Below are positions 1 through 10,262 of a DNA stretch of 64,000 nt, in pieces. Source of the stretch: Pseudomonadota bacterium (lineage in GTDB: Bacteria > Pseudomonadota > Gammaproteobacteria > Burkholderiales > Burkholderiaceae_C); the NCBI GenBank assembly GCA_018241225.1, contig JAFEEG010000010.1, forward strand, positions 124,001 to 188,000, read 5' to 3'. The position numbers were made by a program, and so were the translations under genes. Position 1 is the stretch's first letter. Each line of letters starts with the position of its first letter. Below the pieces are notes generated by a model that searched no databases, was not told where the DNA came from, and saw only the letters and a program-made list of their open reading frames with translations.

Positions 1-564
1 GATGGTGGAGGCACCGAACCCGCACCCTACGTCGGCGACCTTCGCGCCTGCTTTCAGCCTGTCGCTCACGCCGTCAAGGGCAGGGATCCAGCTGGGCTCC
101 AGGTTGGCGTTGTAGCCAGCCCGGAAGAAGCGCTCGGTCCCGGAGAACAGGCTGGGATGGTGTTCGTGCCACCCGAGGCCCGTGCCGTCACGGAAGGCCT
201 TCTGCACCTTGTCCAGGTCCATGAACATCGAAATCAGGACCTCGAACCCGCCGATCATGAACGCGGGGCTCGAATCGTCGGCCAGGACCATGGCCGCCTC
301 GGGTGACAACGTGTAGGTTTGCGCTGCGGGGTCGTACGCCACGAAGCCGCTGGCTGCCTGCGCGTTGAGCCACTCCAGCATGTAGCGCACTCTCAGCTGG
401 GTTTTCTCGCTCAGCTGGTCGGCCGTCATGGGCCCCGCGCCAGCCATCGCCTTGTACAGGCCCAGACGGTCACCAAGGATGGCAAGCGGGGCGCTGGCCA
501 GCGCTCCGAACTCTTCAACCAATCGGCCAAGGAGGGCATTGAGCTTGTCCTCATCGATAGTCAT
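1..564 (-). CDS. SAM-dependent methyltransferase with winged-helix N-terminus (partial)
   Basis: The gene starts at ATG 564-562 and runs off the left edge, so only the first 188 residues are visible. The N-terminal half reads as a winged-helix dimerisation module (PLAILGDRLGLYKAMAGAG, then TADQLSEKTQLRVRYMLEWL), as in Rv2258c-type methyltransferases. The last visible residues, AKVADVGCGFGAST, are the glycine-rich SAM-binding motif I. The C-terminal catalytic fold lies outside the window. It is divergent from the dipeptidase gene across 171 bases in which I see no clear operator. The substrate cannot be inferred. The family call is firm; specificity is unknown. Confidence 0.85.
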   Translation of the reverse strand, partial: MTIDEDKLNALLGRLVEEFGALASAPLAILGDRLGLYKAMAGAGPMTADQLSEKTQLRVRYMLEWLNAQAASGFVAYDPAAQTYTLSPEAAMVLADDSSPAFMIGGFEVLISMFMDLDKVQKAFRDGTGLGWHEHHPSLFSGTERFFRAGYNANLEPSWIPALDGVSDRLKAGAKVADVGCGFGASTI

Positions 565-735
565 GGCGAGCTCCTGTTCGATGCTTCGGTGCTCGCTACT
601 TCGTGCCGCCAGGTCGATTGGTTACGTCGCTGTTCGAGACGAGCGGGGGCACATCGGCCGGCCCTCATCCCAAGGTGGACGCCGGTGCTAAGCTCGCGCG
701 CTCTTGACGACCCCCCAACTGACGCCGGGCCTTTC

Positions 736-1911
736 ATGCGCAAGCTTCTTTTCGCTCTCGCGGTTCTCGCTCTTGCTGCCCTGGCGGCCTTTTTCTTCTA
801 CTTGCCCAAGCGAGTGGATGCCGGAATGAACGGCGTCGAGATGAAGCCACCCTACGCGCCGAGCGAGCGGGCCCGGGCATTGCACCAGCGCCTTTTCGTG
901 GCAGACCTGCACGACGACGCGCTGCTGTGGTCGCGCGACCTGCTCGAGCGCCACGACTATGGCCATGTCGACCTGCCCAGGCTCGAAGACGGCAGCGTGG
1001 GGCTCCAGGTTTTTGCCACCGTGACCAAGTCGCCACGCGGGCAGAACTTCGTGAGCAATCCGTAGGACACCGACACCATCACCGCGCTGGCCATTGCGCA
1101 GCGCTGGCCCGTTCGTACCTGGAACAGCCTGCTCGAGCGCGCCCTCTACCAGGGCGAGCGGCTGCATGCTGCCGCGGCCGCCAGCGGCGGGCGCATGCAG
1201 GTGGTGCACACGCGTGCCGAACTGGAAGACGTCTTGAAGAAGAACAACAACAAGGGCGGGCAGCCGGAAGGCGGACGCATTGCTGCCGTGCTGGCAACCG
1301 AAGGCCTGCATCCGCTCGAGGGCCGGATCGAGAACGTCGATCGCATGTACGACGCGGGCTTTCGCATCATGGGCCTGACGCACTTTTTCGACAACGAGAT
1401 CGGCGGCTCGGCGCACGGCATGAACAAGGGCGGCCTGACACCGCTGGGCAAGCAGGTGGTCCGGCGCCTCGAGGAAAAGAAGATGATCGTGGACCTGGCC
1501 CATGCCTCGCCGCGCGTCATCGACGATGTGCTGGCGCAGGCCACGCGCCCGGTGATCGTCTCGCACACCGGCGTGCAGGGCACCTGTCCCGGTCCGCGCA
1601 ACCTGAGCGACAAGCACATCCGCGGCATTGCCGCGACCGGGGGCCTGATCGGCATCGGCTACTTCAACGGTGCCGTCTGCGCGCTCGACATCCCGGCCAT
1701 CGTGAAGGCCATGCGCTACACGGCGGACCTGGTGGGTGTTCAGCATGTGGCGCTGGGCTCGGACTTCGACGGCGCCACGCGCACCGCCATCGATACCACC
1801 GGCCTGGTGCTGATCACGCAGGCGCTGCTCGATGCGCGCTTCACCGAAGATGAAGTGGCCGCCATCATGGGCGGAAATGTGCGGTATTTGCTGCTGCAAC
1901 TGCTGCCCTGA
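736..1911 (+). pseudogene. Membrane dipeptidase (peptidase M19) interrupted by an in-frame TAG
   Basis: One reading frame from ATG 736 to TGA 1909-1911 encodes an M19 zinc dipeptidase, but codon 110 (1063-1065) is TAG. Upstream of the stop are an N-terminal membrane anchor or signal (LLFALAVLALAALAAFFFY) and the metal ligands H59 and D61 in DLHDD. Downstream in the same frame are the bridging glutamate (ATEGLH), the histidine motifs VDLAHASP and VIVSHTG, and GSDFDG. No other catalytic element is missing, so a single base change (for example TCG to TAG) or a sequencing error explains the break. The second part could restart at ATG 1195 but would lack the first ligands. The family hydrolyses dipeptides or related amides. 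Confidence 0.85.
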
Positions 1912-1983
1912 GCCGCGTGTTCAGGCCTATGATTTGCCGCACTGGCCACTCACGCTTTCGGTAGTGCCGACAAGGACACCAAC

Positions 1984-3404
1984 ATGGGCAACACACCGTC
2001 AGGGCTTTCGCGTCGCGGCTTCATGGGCAGCGTCGGTGCCGGAGGGCTGGCTGTCGGGGCCAGCCTGATGGGTCACTCCACAGGAGCATCTGCCGCACCC
2101 ATGATCGACGTCAGCACCGTCACCACTCCCGTCTCCAGCGTGCAGGCGCTGCCCGGTACCTACTACCTGAGCAACGTCCGTCTAGAGACTGGCTTTGTCG
2201 AGGAAAAACGACCTTGGCTCGACCGGCCCGTCATCACGCGCACCCGGACCGAACTGAAGACGCTGCGCATTGCCAACGGGGCGGTGGCCGAAATCATGGA
2301 CGCGAAGTCGGCCATTCCCCCAGGCGCGGCGGTGTTCGATGCGCAGGGCCAGTTGCTGCTGCCGACCTTCCGGGACATGCACACCCACCTGGACAAGACC
2401 TTCTACGGCGGCCCGTGGGAGGCGACGCTTCCCACGCAGCACGGGCGCGCAGACCGCGTCGCGCAGGAGCAGGAGCTCCTGCCCAAGCTCCTTGCGGTGG
2501 CCGAGGAACGCACCGCCGCCATGATCCGCCTCATGCATTCGCAGGGCACGACCGTGTGCCGCAGCCACTGCAATGTCGATCCTGTCAGCAAGCTGGGCAA
2601 CCTCGAGCACCTCAAGAAGTCGCTCGAGCGCTACAAGGATTCGCTCGAATCAACGATCATCATCTTTCCGCAGCACGGCCTGCTGGCCTCCGACAGCGTG
2701 GGCTTGATGCGCGAGGCGTTGAAGTCCGGCGGCGTGAGCTTCGTGGGTGGGGTCGATCCCACGTCCTTCGACCATGCCATGGAGAAGTCGGTGGACACGA
2801 CAGTGCAGCTGGCCACCGATTTCAACGTCGGTATCGACATCCATATCCACGAGCCGCGTGCAACCGCCATGCCTGCGTTCAGCCGCTTCATGGACCATGT
2901 GGAGAAGAACAAGCAGCTGCAGGGCAAGGTGACCTTCAGCCACGCCTATGCACTGGCCGAACTCTCCAAGGAAGAACTCAAGGACTTCGCGGCCCGCATG
3001 AAGGCGCTGGACATCACCCTGGCCAGCGCGGTTCCGCTGGGCAAGGGCGCCATGCCGCTGCGCGAGATGCACGAGGCGGGCGTTCGGGTGATCTGCGGCA
3101 CCGACAGCGTCATGGACTGGTGGAGTTCATTCGGCAATGCAGACATCCTGCAGAAGGCCCAGGAAATTGCACGGCTGCAGTACCCCAGCACCGAGTACGA
3201 CATCAGCCGCACGCTGGGTTTTGCGACCGGCTTCGTCACGCCGCTCAATGACAAGGGCGAGCAGGCCTGGCCCAAGGCCGGGGACGAGGCGAGCTTCAAT
3301 CTTCTGCCGGCAAGTTGCTCGGCCGAGGCGGTGGCGCGCCTGCCCGTGCGCAATGCCGTGTTCCACAAGGGCAGGCTCGTTCACGGCGCGGTGCCCAAGG
3401 CCGC

Positions 3405-3408
<4 letters not shown>
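1984..3408 (+). CDS. Tat-exported amidohydrolase, cytosine deaminase-like
   Basis: A 474-aa metal-dependent hydrolase of the amidohydrolase superfamily. The N-terminus carries a twin-arginine signal (SRRGFMG followed by a hydrophobic stretch and an ASAAP cleavage region), so it probably acts in the periplasm. Metal-binding features are HTHLDK (H133, H135), the DIHIHEP and FSHAYAL histidines, and the late aspartate in CGTDSVMDWW, an arrangement typical of CodA-like deaminases. Family members deaminate cytosine, isocytosine or other cyclic amidines; export is unusual for them. The gene converges on the ABC transporter operon, sharing the bases CTAG at 3405-3408 as stop codons on both strands, which suggests its product could feed that importer. 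The substrate is not determinable from sequence. Confidence 0.85.
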
Positions 3409-4997
<1,589 letters not shown>

Positions 4998-5912
4998 CGA
5001 ATTGTCCTTGTCGACGGCTGGCCGCACCACGTCCACCCCCGCTGAGCATCAGCACGAAGGTCAGCACGTAGGGCGCAGCATTGAACAGATACAGGCCGCT
5101 GTTCCAGCCCACTGCCTGCAGGGCCGTTCCGAGAGCGCCCGCGGCGCCGAACAGCAGGGCGGCCAGCACGCAGCGCAGCGGCTGCCAGCGCGCATAGACG
5201 ACCAGGGCCGCAGCCATCAGGCCTTGGCCGGACGACAGGCTCTCGTTCCATGCGCCGGGATACACCAGCGAGAGAAAGGCGCCGCCGAAACCCGCCAGCA
5301 GCCCGCCCACGGCGGTGCAGCCCAGGCGCACGGCATTGACCGGAATGCCCAGCGCACGCGCCGCCGCGGCGCTGTCGCCTGCGGTGCGCACCACCAGGCC
5401 GATGTGCGTGTTGCGCAGCGCCCAGGCCATGACGAAGGCCAGCGCGATGCCGAACAGGAACAGCGGGTTGATGTCCAGCGCAGCGGCAAGGGCGATGTTC
5501 TGGTGCCCCGTCAGCTGCGTCAGCCATTCGCCCAGCGCAATGGTCGGCAAGTGCGGCGCCTGCGGCTGGATGAAGGGCTTGCCGAAGTAGAAGGCCAGCG
5601 CCGTGCCGAACAGCATCATCGCGATGCCGATGGCCACGTCGTTCACGCGCGGCAATTGGCACAGCAGCGCATGCATGGTGCCCAACACCACACCGGCCAG
5701 GCCCGCGACGAGCAGGCCGAGCCAGGGCGAGCCCGTCAGCACGGCGGCCCCGTACGAGGTCATGGCGCCCAGCACCAGGGTGCCTTCCAGGCCCAGGTTG
5801 ATGCGTCCCGACAGCTCCGTCAGGCATTCGCCCAGCGCAACGAACATGAAGGGCGTCGACACCTTGATGGCGCCGCCCAGCAGCGCCAATGCAATCGTCA
5901 CGATGATCTCGG

Positions 5913-7043
5913 TCATGCGCGGCCTCCGCGAACCTTGGTCAGCAGGCGCCTGCCCAGGCCGCTGCCGTGCAGGGACTGCGACACCAGCAGTGCAATGAAG
6001 ATCAGGCTTTGCAGCAGCAGCATCACGCCATCGGGCAGGCCCAGGCGCCGCTGCACCAGTCCGTTGGCCGCCGAGAGACCGGCGAACAGCAGCGCCGCCG
6101 GCACCACGCCCAGCGGATGGTGTCGCGCCATGAACGACACCAGGATGCCGGTGAAGCCGTAGCCGGCAGCCAGCGATGCATTGGCGCGGCCCTGCACGGC
6201 GGCCACCTCGAAGTAGCCCGCCAGGCCGGCGCACGCGCCGCCGATGGCCATGCCGGCCAGCACCAGCCGCTCGACCGGCAGGCCCTGCGCACGCGCGGCC
6301 CGTGGGTTGCCCCCTGCGATCCGCATGGCAAAGCCGAAGGTGGTGCGCGAAACCAGCAGGTGCAGGCCCACGGCCGCCAGCAGCGCGACGGCCAGCCCCC
6401 AGTGAACGCCCACGCCAGGAATCTGGCCCACCAGGTAGTCCCCGGCCACCGGCACGGTGGACGATTTGCTGGGCTGGTCCGGATCGCGGAGCATGCCTTC
6501 GACGAAGAAGTTCATGATCGCGATGCCCACGTAGGACAGCAGCAGCGAGGAGATCACTTCGTTGACCTGGCGCCTGTTGCGCGCCTGCGCCGCAATGCCG
6601 AACCAGAATGCGCCCACCAGCATGGCGGCGCAGGCCATCAGGGGCACCACGAGCAAGGGGGAGGTCGTGCCGCCGGCAAAGGGCACGGCAATGGCAGCAG
6701 CTGCCAGGCCGGCCAGCACCAGCGTTCCTTCGCCGCCGATGACCATCAGGCCCAGCTGCGCAGGCACCGCCACGGCCAGCGCGCAGAGGATGAGCGCCGG
6801 CATGCGCAGCAAGGTGTTTCGAATCGAGAAGGGCGTGCCGAAGGCGCCTTTCCAGACCAGCTCGGCAAACTCGGCCGGCGAGCGGCCGAGCCACAGGAGC
6901 AGCAGCGAGAACAGCGCGTACGCCGCCAGCACCGCGCCGACGGGCGCGAGCAGGTGGCCCAGCCACCCCACCCAGCGCGAGCTGGCGCGCGCTCGATCAC
7001 GCCGCGGACCCGATTCCGGCGGCAACGGCAACACAGCACTCAT
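5913..7043 (-). CDS. ABC transporter permease, BMP/nucleoside type (first permease)
   Basis: A 376-aa permease resembling YufP/NupP. An Arg-rich cytoplasmic N-terminus (PRRDRARASSRW) precedes a series of hydrophobic segments, and the central motif LGLMVIGGEGTLVLAG matches the INxGxEG region of this family. The frame later shows ARAQGLPVERLVLAGMAIGG, the cytoplasmic coupling region. It begins 24 bases after the binding-protein gene and overlaps the next permease by ATGA. Together with that permease it should form a heterodimeric importer channel for a nucleoside-like or other small polar substrate. Confidence 0.92.
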   Translation of the reverse strand: MSAVLPLPPESGPRRDRARASSRWVGWLGHLLAPVGAVLAAYALFSLLLLWLGRSPAEFAELVWKGAFGTPFSIRNTLLRMPALILCALAVAVPAQLGLMVIGGEGTLVLAGLAAAAIAVPFAGGTTSPLLVVPLMACAAMLVGAFWFGIAAQARNRRQVNEVISSLLLSYVGIAIMNFFVEGMLRDPDQPSKSSTVPVAGDYLVGQIPGVGVHWGLAVALLAAVGLHLLVSRTTFGFAMRIAGGNPRAARAQGLPVERLVLAGMAIGGACAGLAGYFEVAAVQGRANASLAAGYGFTGILVSFMARHHPLGVVPAALLFAGLSAANGLVQRRLGLPDGVMLLLQSLIFIALLVSQSLHGSGLGRRLLTKVRGGRA

Positions 7044-7067
7044 GGCGCCTCGCGCTTGTTGGTTGCT

Positions 7068-8171
7068 TCAGTGGGTGGAGCCGACCACGCCTTCGACGAC
7101 GTAGGGCATCTTCTCGAGCACCGGGTCGTACAGGCCCTTGACCCCGTTGAGCACGACCTTGCCCTGGTTGTCGCGCACCGTGCCGCCGAAGATGGGCGCG
7201 CCCGCGCGAAGCTCGGCAATGCGCGCCTGCGCCGCGTTGCGCGCCTTCTCGCCGGCGCCGGCGCCGAAGGGCGTGGACTGCACCATGTCCTTGTCGTAGC
7301 CACCCACCGTGATGTTGGGAAGCGGCTGGCCTTTCATCAGCAGGTCGGCGTAGCCCTTGTAGATCGTCTCGTACTTGGTCTCGGCGCCGGTGATGAAGCC
7401 CTTGGGAGCCAGGGCCGCCTGGGAGGTGTTGTGGCCCACGGTCTTGACGCCGCGCGACTCGGCCGTCTGCACGATGATCTTCGGACTGTCCACATGGCAG
7501 GCGATGACGTCGCAGCCCGCGTTGACCAGCGCGTTGACCGCCTCGGCCTCGCGCACCGGCAACGACCATTCGCCGGTGATCACCATGAACACCTGCACGT
7601 TGGGGTTCACCATCCGTGCGCCGATGGTGAAGCTGTTGACCGTGCGCAGGACCAGGTCGATAGGCTTGGCCGCGATGTAGCCGATCTTGTTGGACGTGGT
7701 CGACAGGCCCGCGGCAACGCCGTTGATGTGATGGGCCTGGTCCATGTAGCAGAAGTAGCCGCCCAGGTTGGCCGGGTGCTTGGCCGGATCCCACAGCGTG
7801 GTCGGGTGGCGCAGCTGCACGCCGGGATTGGCCTTGGCCGTGTCGACCATGAAAGGCGAGAAGTAGCCGAAGGACGTGCCGAACAAGAGCTTTGCGCCGT
7901 CGAGCTGGATCATCGACTCCATCGTCTTGGCCGCCGCCACCGTTTCGGGCACGCGTTCTTCCTCGACCACCTTGATGCCCGGCACGGCCTTGAGCGCGCG
8001 CGCCGCCACGGCGTGCGACTGGTTCCAGCCGTAGTCGTCACGCGCGCCGGAATACAGGATGCCCACCGTGAGGTCGGGCTGTGCCCTCGACAGCGAGGGC
8101 AAGGCGCCCGTCAGCGAAGCCGCGAGTGTTCCGCCGACCAGTCGGCGGCGCGAGATGTTGCTCGAGCTCAT
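7068..8171 (-). CDS. BMP-family ABC transporter substrate-binding protein, Tat-type signal
   Basis: A 367-aa periplasmic binding protein of the basic membrane protein family (BMP, PF02608). The N-terminus has a twin-arginine-like signal (SRRRLVGG then a hydrophobic stretch ending PSLSRAQ) rather than a lipobox. The family core is visible in VGILYSGARDDYGWNQSH near the mature N-terminus, FGTSFGYFSPF, NKIGYIAAKPI and DVIACHVDSPKI. BMP proteins bind purine nucleosides in studied cases, but the relatives in Burkholderiales transport varied compounds, so the ligand is open. It is followed by both permeases and the ATPase, and preceded by the DUF1989 gene at 69 bases. Confidence 0.92.
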   Translation of the reverse strand: MSSSNISRRRLVGGTLAASLTGALPSLSRAQPDLTVGILYSGARDDYGWNQSHAVAARALKAVPGIKVVEEERVPETVAAAKTMESMIQLDGAKLLFGTSFGYFSPFMVDTAKANPGVQLRHPTTLWDPAKHPANLGGYFCYMDQAHHINGVAAGLSTTSNKIGYIAAKPIDLVLRTVNSFTIGARMVNPNVQVFMVITGEWSLPVREAEAVNALVNAGCDVIACHVDSPKIIVQTAESRGVKTVGHNTSQAALAPKGFITGAETKYETIYKGYADLLMKGQPLPNITVGGYDKDMVQSTPFGAGAGEKARNAAQARIAELRAGAPIFGGTVRDNQGKVVLNGVKGLYDPVLEKMPYVVEGVVGSTH

Positions 8172-8240
8172 GAACGAAGATTCCTGTGGAAGTGATGACG
8201 GGAAGGTGATGGTTCGAACGAAGCCGGCAGGGCACCCGGC

Positions 8241-9179
8241 CTAGTCGCCGCTTGCGACCGTCGGCGCGCCGTTGGGGCTGGTGACGAAGCGCTGCTCCCA
8301 CCAGGAGAAGAAGACATCGCGCAGGGTTGCCGCGTCGTCTCCGCGGTAGAGGCGGGCGTGCTCGTAGCCGCGCAGCAGCGCCAGTTCCTCGTCGTCGAGC
8401 TCGATCTCGACGTCGGTCACCGTCAGCGGCGTGTTGAGGAACCTGGGCTCGTAGCCCGGGTCCTTTTGCAGCGCGCGGTCGGCCTTGATGACGGGGTTGA
8501 GGAAGTCCTTGGGCGTGCGCTGGCTGGCGCGGGGAGGGACCGTGGGCACCTTGGCCAGGTCCTGCGCGCTGGCTTGCAGCACCTGGACCTTCACCGGCTT
8601 GAGGAAGAAGTTGCTGGTGCGCATGACGTCGGCACCGCAGACGTTGGGAATCGCCAGCGTATCGATCATCGCCAGCAGTTCCACATGGTCGCCCGGGCGG
8701 GTGTCCTGCCGGCTGATGCGCACCGTTCCGCCCGTCTGCACCTCGGTCACCATGAAGAAGTTGAAGCTGTCGTGCACGTCGTCGGGGGTCAGCCCGTATT
8801 CGCGCTGGGCCTCGGCCTGGATGTCGTGGCAGTTGGTGTGCGTCCGAAAGCCGTAGGTGCTCTCGTAGACGTAGGCGCTGCAGCGGGGGAACAGCACGTC
8901 GTTCTGGCGCACGGTGTCGGCCAGGATGTAGAACATGGCGCGCTCGCGCGGCGGCGCCGACCACATGAACGTGCCGGTGGTGGGGTTGAACCCGTGCACC
9001 GTGCGCGTGCGGCCGCAGTGCATGAACTCCTTGTAGTCATGCAGGTTGAATGCGTTGAAGTCCACGCACTGGCCGCCCTCGACCTGTTCGATGCGCAGGA
9101 TCTGCCCCGCCTTGACTTCGATGGCCTTGCCGGTGCCGGGCTGCAGGGTCCACTCGGCAATGAGTTCGCGCTGGGTCAT
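8241..9179 (-). CDS. DUF1989 (urea carboxylase-associated) family protein
   Basis: A 312-aa protein of the DUF1989 family, named for members next to urea carboxylase. Visible family features are the early GGQCVDFNAFNLHDYKEFMH region, RTRTVHGF, a central THTNCHDIQAEAQREYG with a Cys/His pair, and DSFNFFMVTEV. No established enzymatic reaction can be assigned from this. It is soluble with no signal peptide. Its ATG overlaps the TGA of the 62-aa gene (9176-9179), and it precedes the BMP transporter genes, suggesting the three act on the same nitrogen-containing substrate. I see no urea carboxylase or allophanate hydrolase gene here. Confidence 0.88.
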   Translation of the reverse strand: MTQRELIAEWTLQPGTGKAIEVKAGQILRIEQVEGGQCVDFNAFNLHDYKEFMHCGRTRTVHGFNPTTGTFMWSAPPRERAMFYILADTVRQNDVLFPRCSAYVYESTYGFRTHTNCHDIQAEAQREYGLTPDDVHDSFNFFMVTEVQTGGTVRISRQDTRPGDHVELLAMIDTLAIPNVCGADVMRTSNFFLKPVKVQVLQASAQDLAKVPTVPPRASQRTPKDFLNPVIKADRALQKDPGYEPRFLNTPLTVTDVEIELDDEELALLRGYEHARLYRGDDAATLRDVFFSWWEQRFVTSPNGAPTVASGD

Positions 9180-9364
9180 GCCGACTCCTTTGCCGGGGCC
9201 TGGACGGCCTGCCTGCCGCGGGCCGGGCCGCCATGCAGCGGGCCGAGTTCACGAAGGGCCATTCGCAGCAACGCCACCCGATCGGGGGCGACCCCTTGCG
9301 CAATGGTTCTGTCCATCAGCTCGAGTTGCTGGCGGTTGAGCGGGACAAGCAATTGGTGCTTCAT
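9176..9364 (-). CDS. Small 62-aa protein, possible ribbon-helix-helix fold
   Basis: A 62-aa frame from ATG 9364 whose stop overlaps the DUF1989 start (ATGA), the same coupling seen within this operon, which is the main reason to believe it. The first 40 residues (LLVPLNRQQLELMDRTIAQG then RVALLRMALRELG) look like a beta strand followed by two helices, reminiscent of CopG/Arc ribbon-helix-helix proteins; the tail is Gly/Ala/Arg-rich. It is the first gene of the BMP operon. It could be a small regulator or an accessory of the DUF1989 protein. Function unknown. Confidence 0.6.
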   Translation of the reverse strand: MKHQLLVPLNRQQLELMDRTIAQGVAPDRVALLRMALRELGPLHGGPARGRQAVQAPAKESA

Positions 9365-9372
9365 GTGATTCC

Positions 9373-9404
9373 GTATGCGGTTGAAGTATGCGGAACAAGT
9401 ATCC
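9373..9404. promoter_or_regulatory. Three GTAT motifs at 13-bp spacing in the divergent promoter
   Basis: GTATGCGG begins at 9373 and again at 9386, and GTATCC at 9399, giving exact 13-base spacing. They lie just upstream of the 62-aa gene. A further GTATAC sits at 9421. Binding protein unknown; the divergent GntR regulator is the nearest candidate. Confidence 0.35.
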
Positions 9405-9435
9405 AGGAAAGCATTTATGGGTATACCTGAGAAAA

Positions 9436-9480
9436 CCCCTAGTTCGGATTCCTTGATTAATTCGTGCGCTCGGCTAGGGG
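9436..9480. promoter_or_regulatory. Inverted repeat CCCCTAG / CTAGGGG in the divergent promoter
   Basis: CCCCTAG at 9436-9442 is exactly mirrored by CTAGGGG at 9474-9480 with a 31-base loop. It lies midway between the BMP operon and its divergent GntR gene. It could be a paired operator or a chance match. Confidence 0.3.
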
Positions 9481-9529
9481 AGCAAAGTCAGCCCGTTTTC
9501 TCCTGAGGTGGCTAGCGCAGCCGTTTCGT

Positions 9530-9539
9530 TCGTATACAG
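9530..9539. promoter_or_regulatory. Candidate GntR operator (GTATAC palindrome)
   Basis: GTATAC at 9532-9537 lies 11 bases before the gntR start codon; the same hexamer occurs inside the palindrome GGTATACC at 9420-9427. A GT-N-AC core of this kind is typical for FCD-type GntR regulators. Two copies about 110 bases apart flank the divergent promoters, which would suit control of both directions. Confidence 0.4.
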
Positions 9540-9548
9540 TTTGACCCC

Positions 9549-10262
9549 ATGAAAAACACCAAGGCACCGGCCGACATTGCATACGAGGCCTTGCGGCGGG
9601 CGATCATCGAGCGCGCCGTCGAACCCGGCACCAAGCTGCCGGAAGACGCGCTTGCCGCGCAGTTCGGCATCAGCCGCACGCCGGTTCGCGCCGTGCTGGC
9701 GCGGCTGCAGGCCGAGGGCCTGGTGGCCGGAGGCGGCCGGCGCACCGCGGCGGTGGCCGAGCCCGGACTGGGCGAGGCCCGTCAGGTATTCGAGGTGCGC
9801 CGCGCGCTGGAGCGCGAGGTGGTGCGGCTGGTGGCTGCGCGCTGGACGCCGGCCTTCGCCAAGCGCCTGCAGAAGATCGTGCAGGAAGAGCAGAGCGCGC
9901 ACGAGGCGGGCGACCTGCGTGCATCGAGCCGCCTGGCCGGCGACTTCCACACTGCGCTGGCCGAGATGGCCGACAACTTCCTTTTGGCGCGCTTCATGTC
10001 CGAGGCGGTGTCGCGCTGCTCGCTGATCCTGGCCGTGCATGCGGGGCCGCATTCGAACGAGTGCTCGATCCGCGAGCACGAAGACATCATTCGTGGCTTC
10101 GGCACGAGCAAGGTCGAGGAGGTGATGGCCGCGATGGATGCCCACATCTCCGAGATCGCCAGGCAGGCCTTGGAGCCCCAGGACCAGGCCGACAGCCACG
10201 AAGGGCTCACCGGCGTGCTGGCCAAGTATGCGCAGGCCGTGCGCGGAGAGTCGACGACCTAG
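9549..10262 (+). CDS. GntR family transcriptional regulator, FCD (FadR-like) type
   Basis: A 237-aa regulator. The N-terminal winged helix-turn-helix is seen in AIIERAVEPGTKLPEDALAA followed by FGISRTPVRAVLARLQAEGL. The C-terminal FCD effector domain includes FEVRRALEREVVRL, the metal-binding histidines in DFHTALAEMADN, and IREHEDIIRGF. It is divergent from the BMP transport operon, the arrangement of a local repressor responding to the imported compound. Its TAG stop shares CTAG (10259-10262) with the convergent SulP gene. Confidence 0.93.
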   Translation: MKNTKAPADIAYEALRRAIIERAVEPGTKLPEDALAAQFGISRTPVRAVLARLQAEGLVAGGGRRTAAVAEPGLGEARQVFEVRRALEREVVRLVAARWTPAFAKRLQKIVQEEQSAHEAGDLRASSRLAGDFHTALAEMADNFLLARFMSEAVSRCSLILAVHAGPHSNECSIREHEDIIRGFGTSKVEEVMAAMDAHISEIARQALEPQDQADSHEGLTGVLAKYAQAVRGESTT

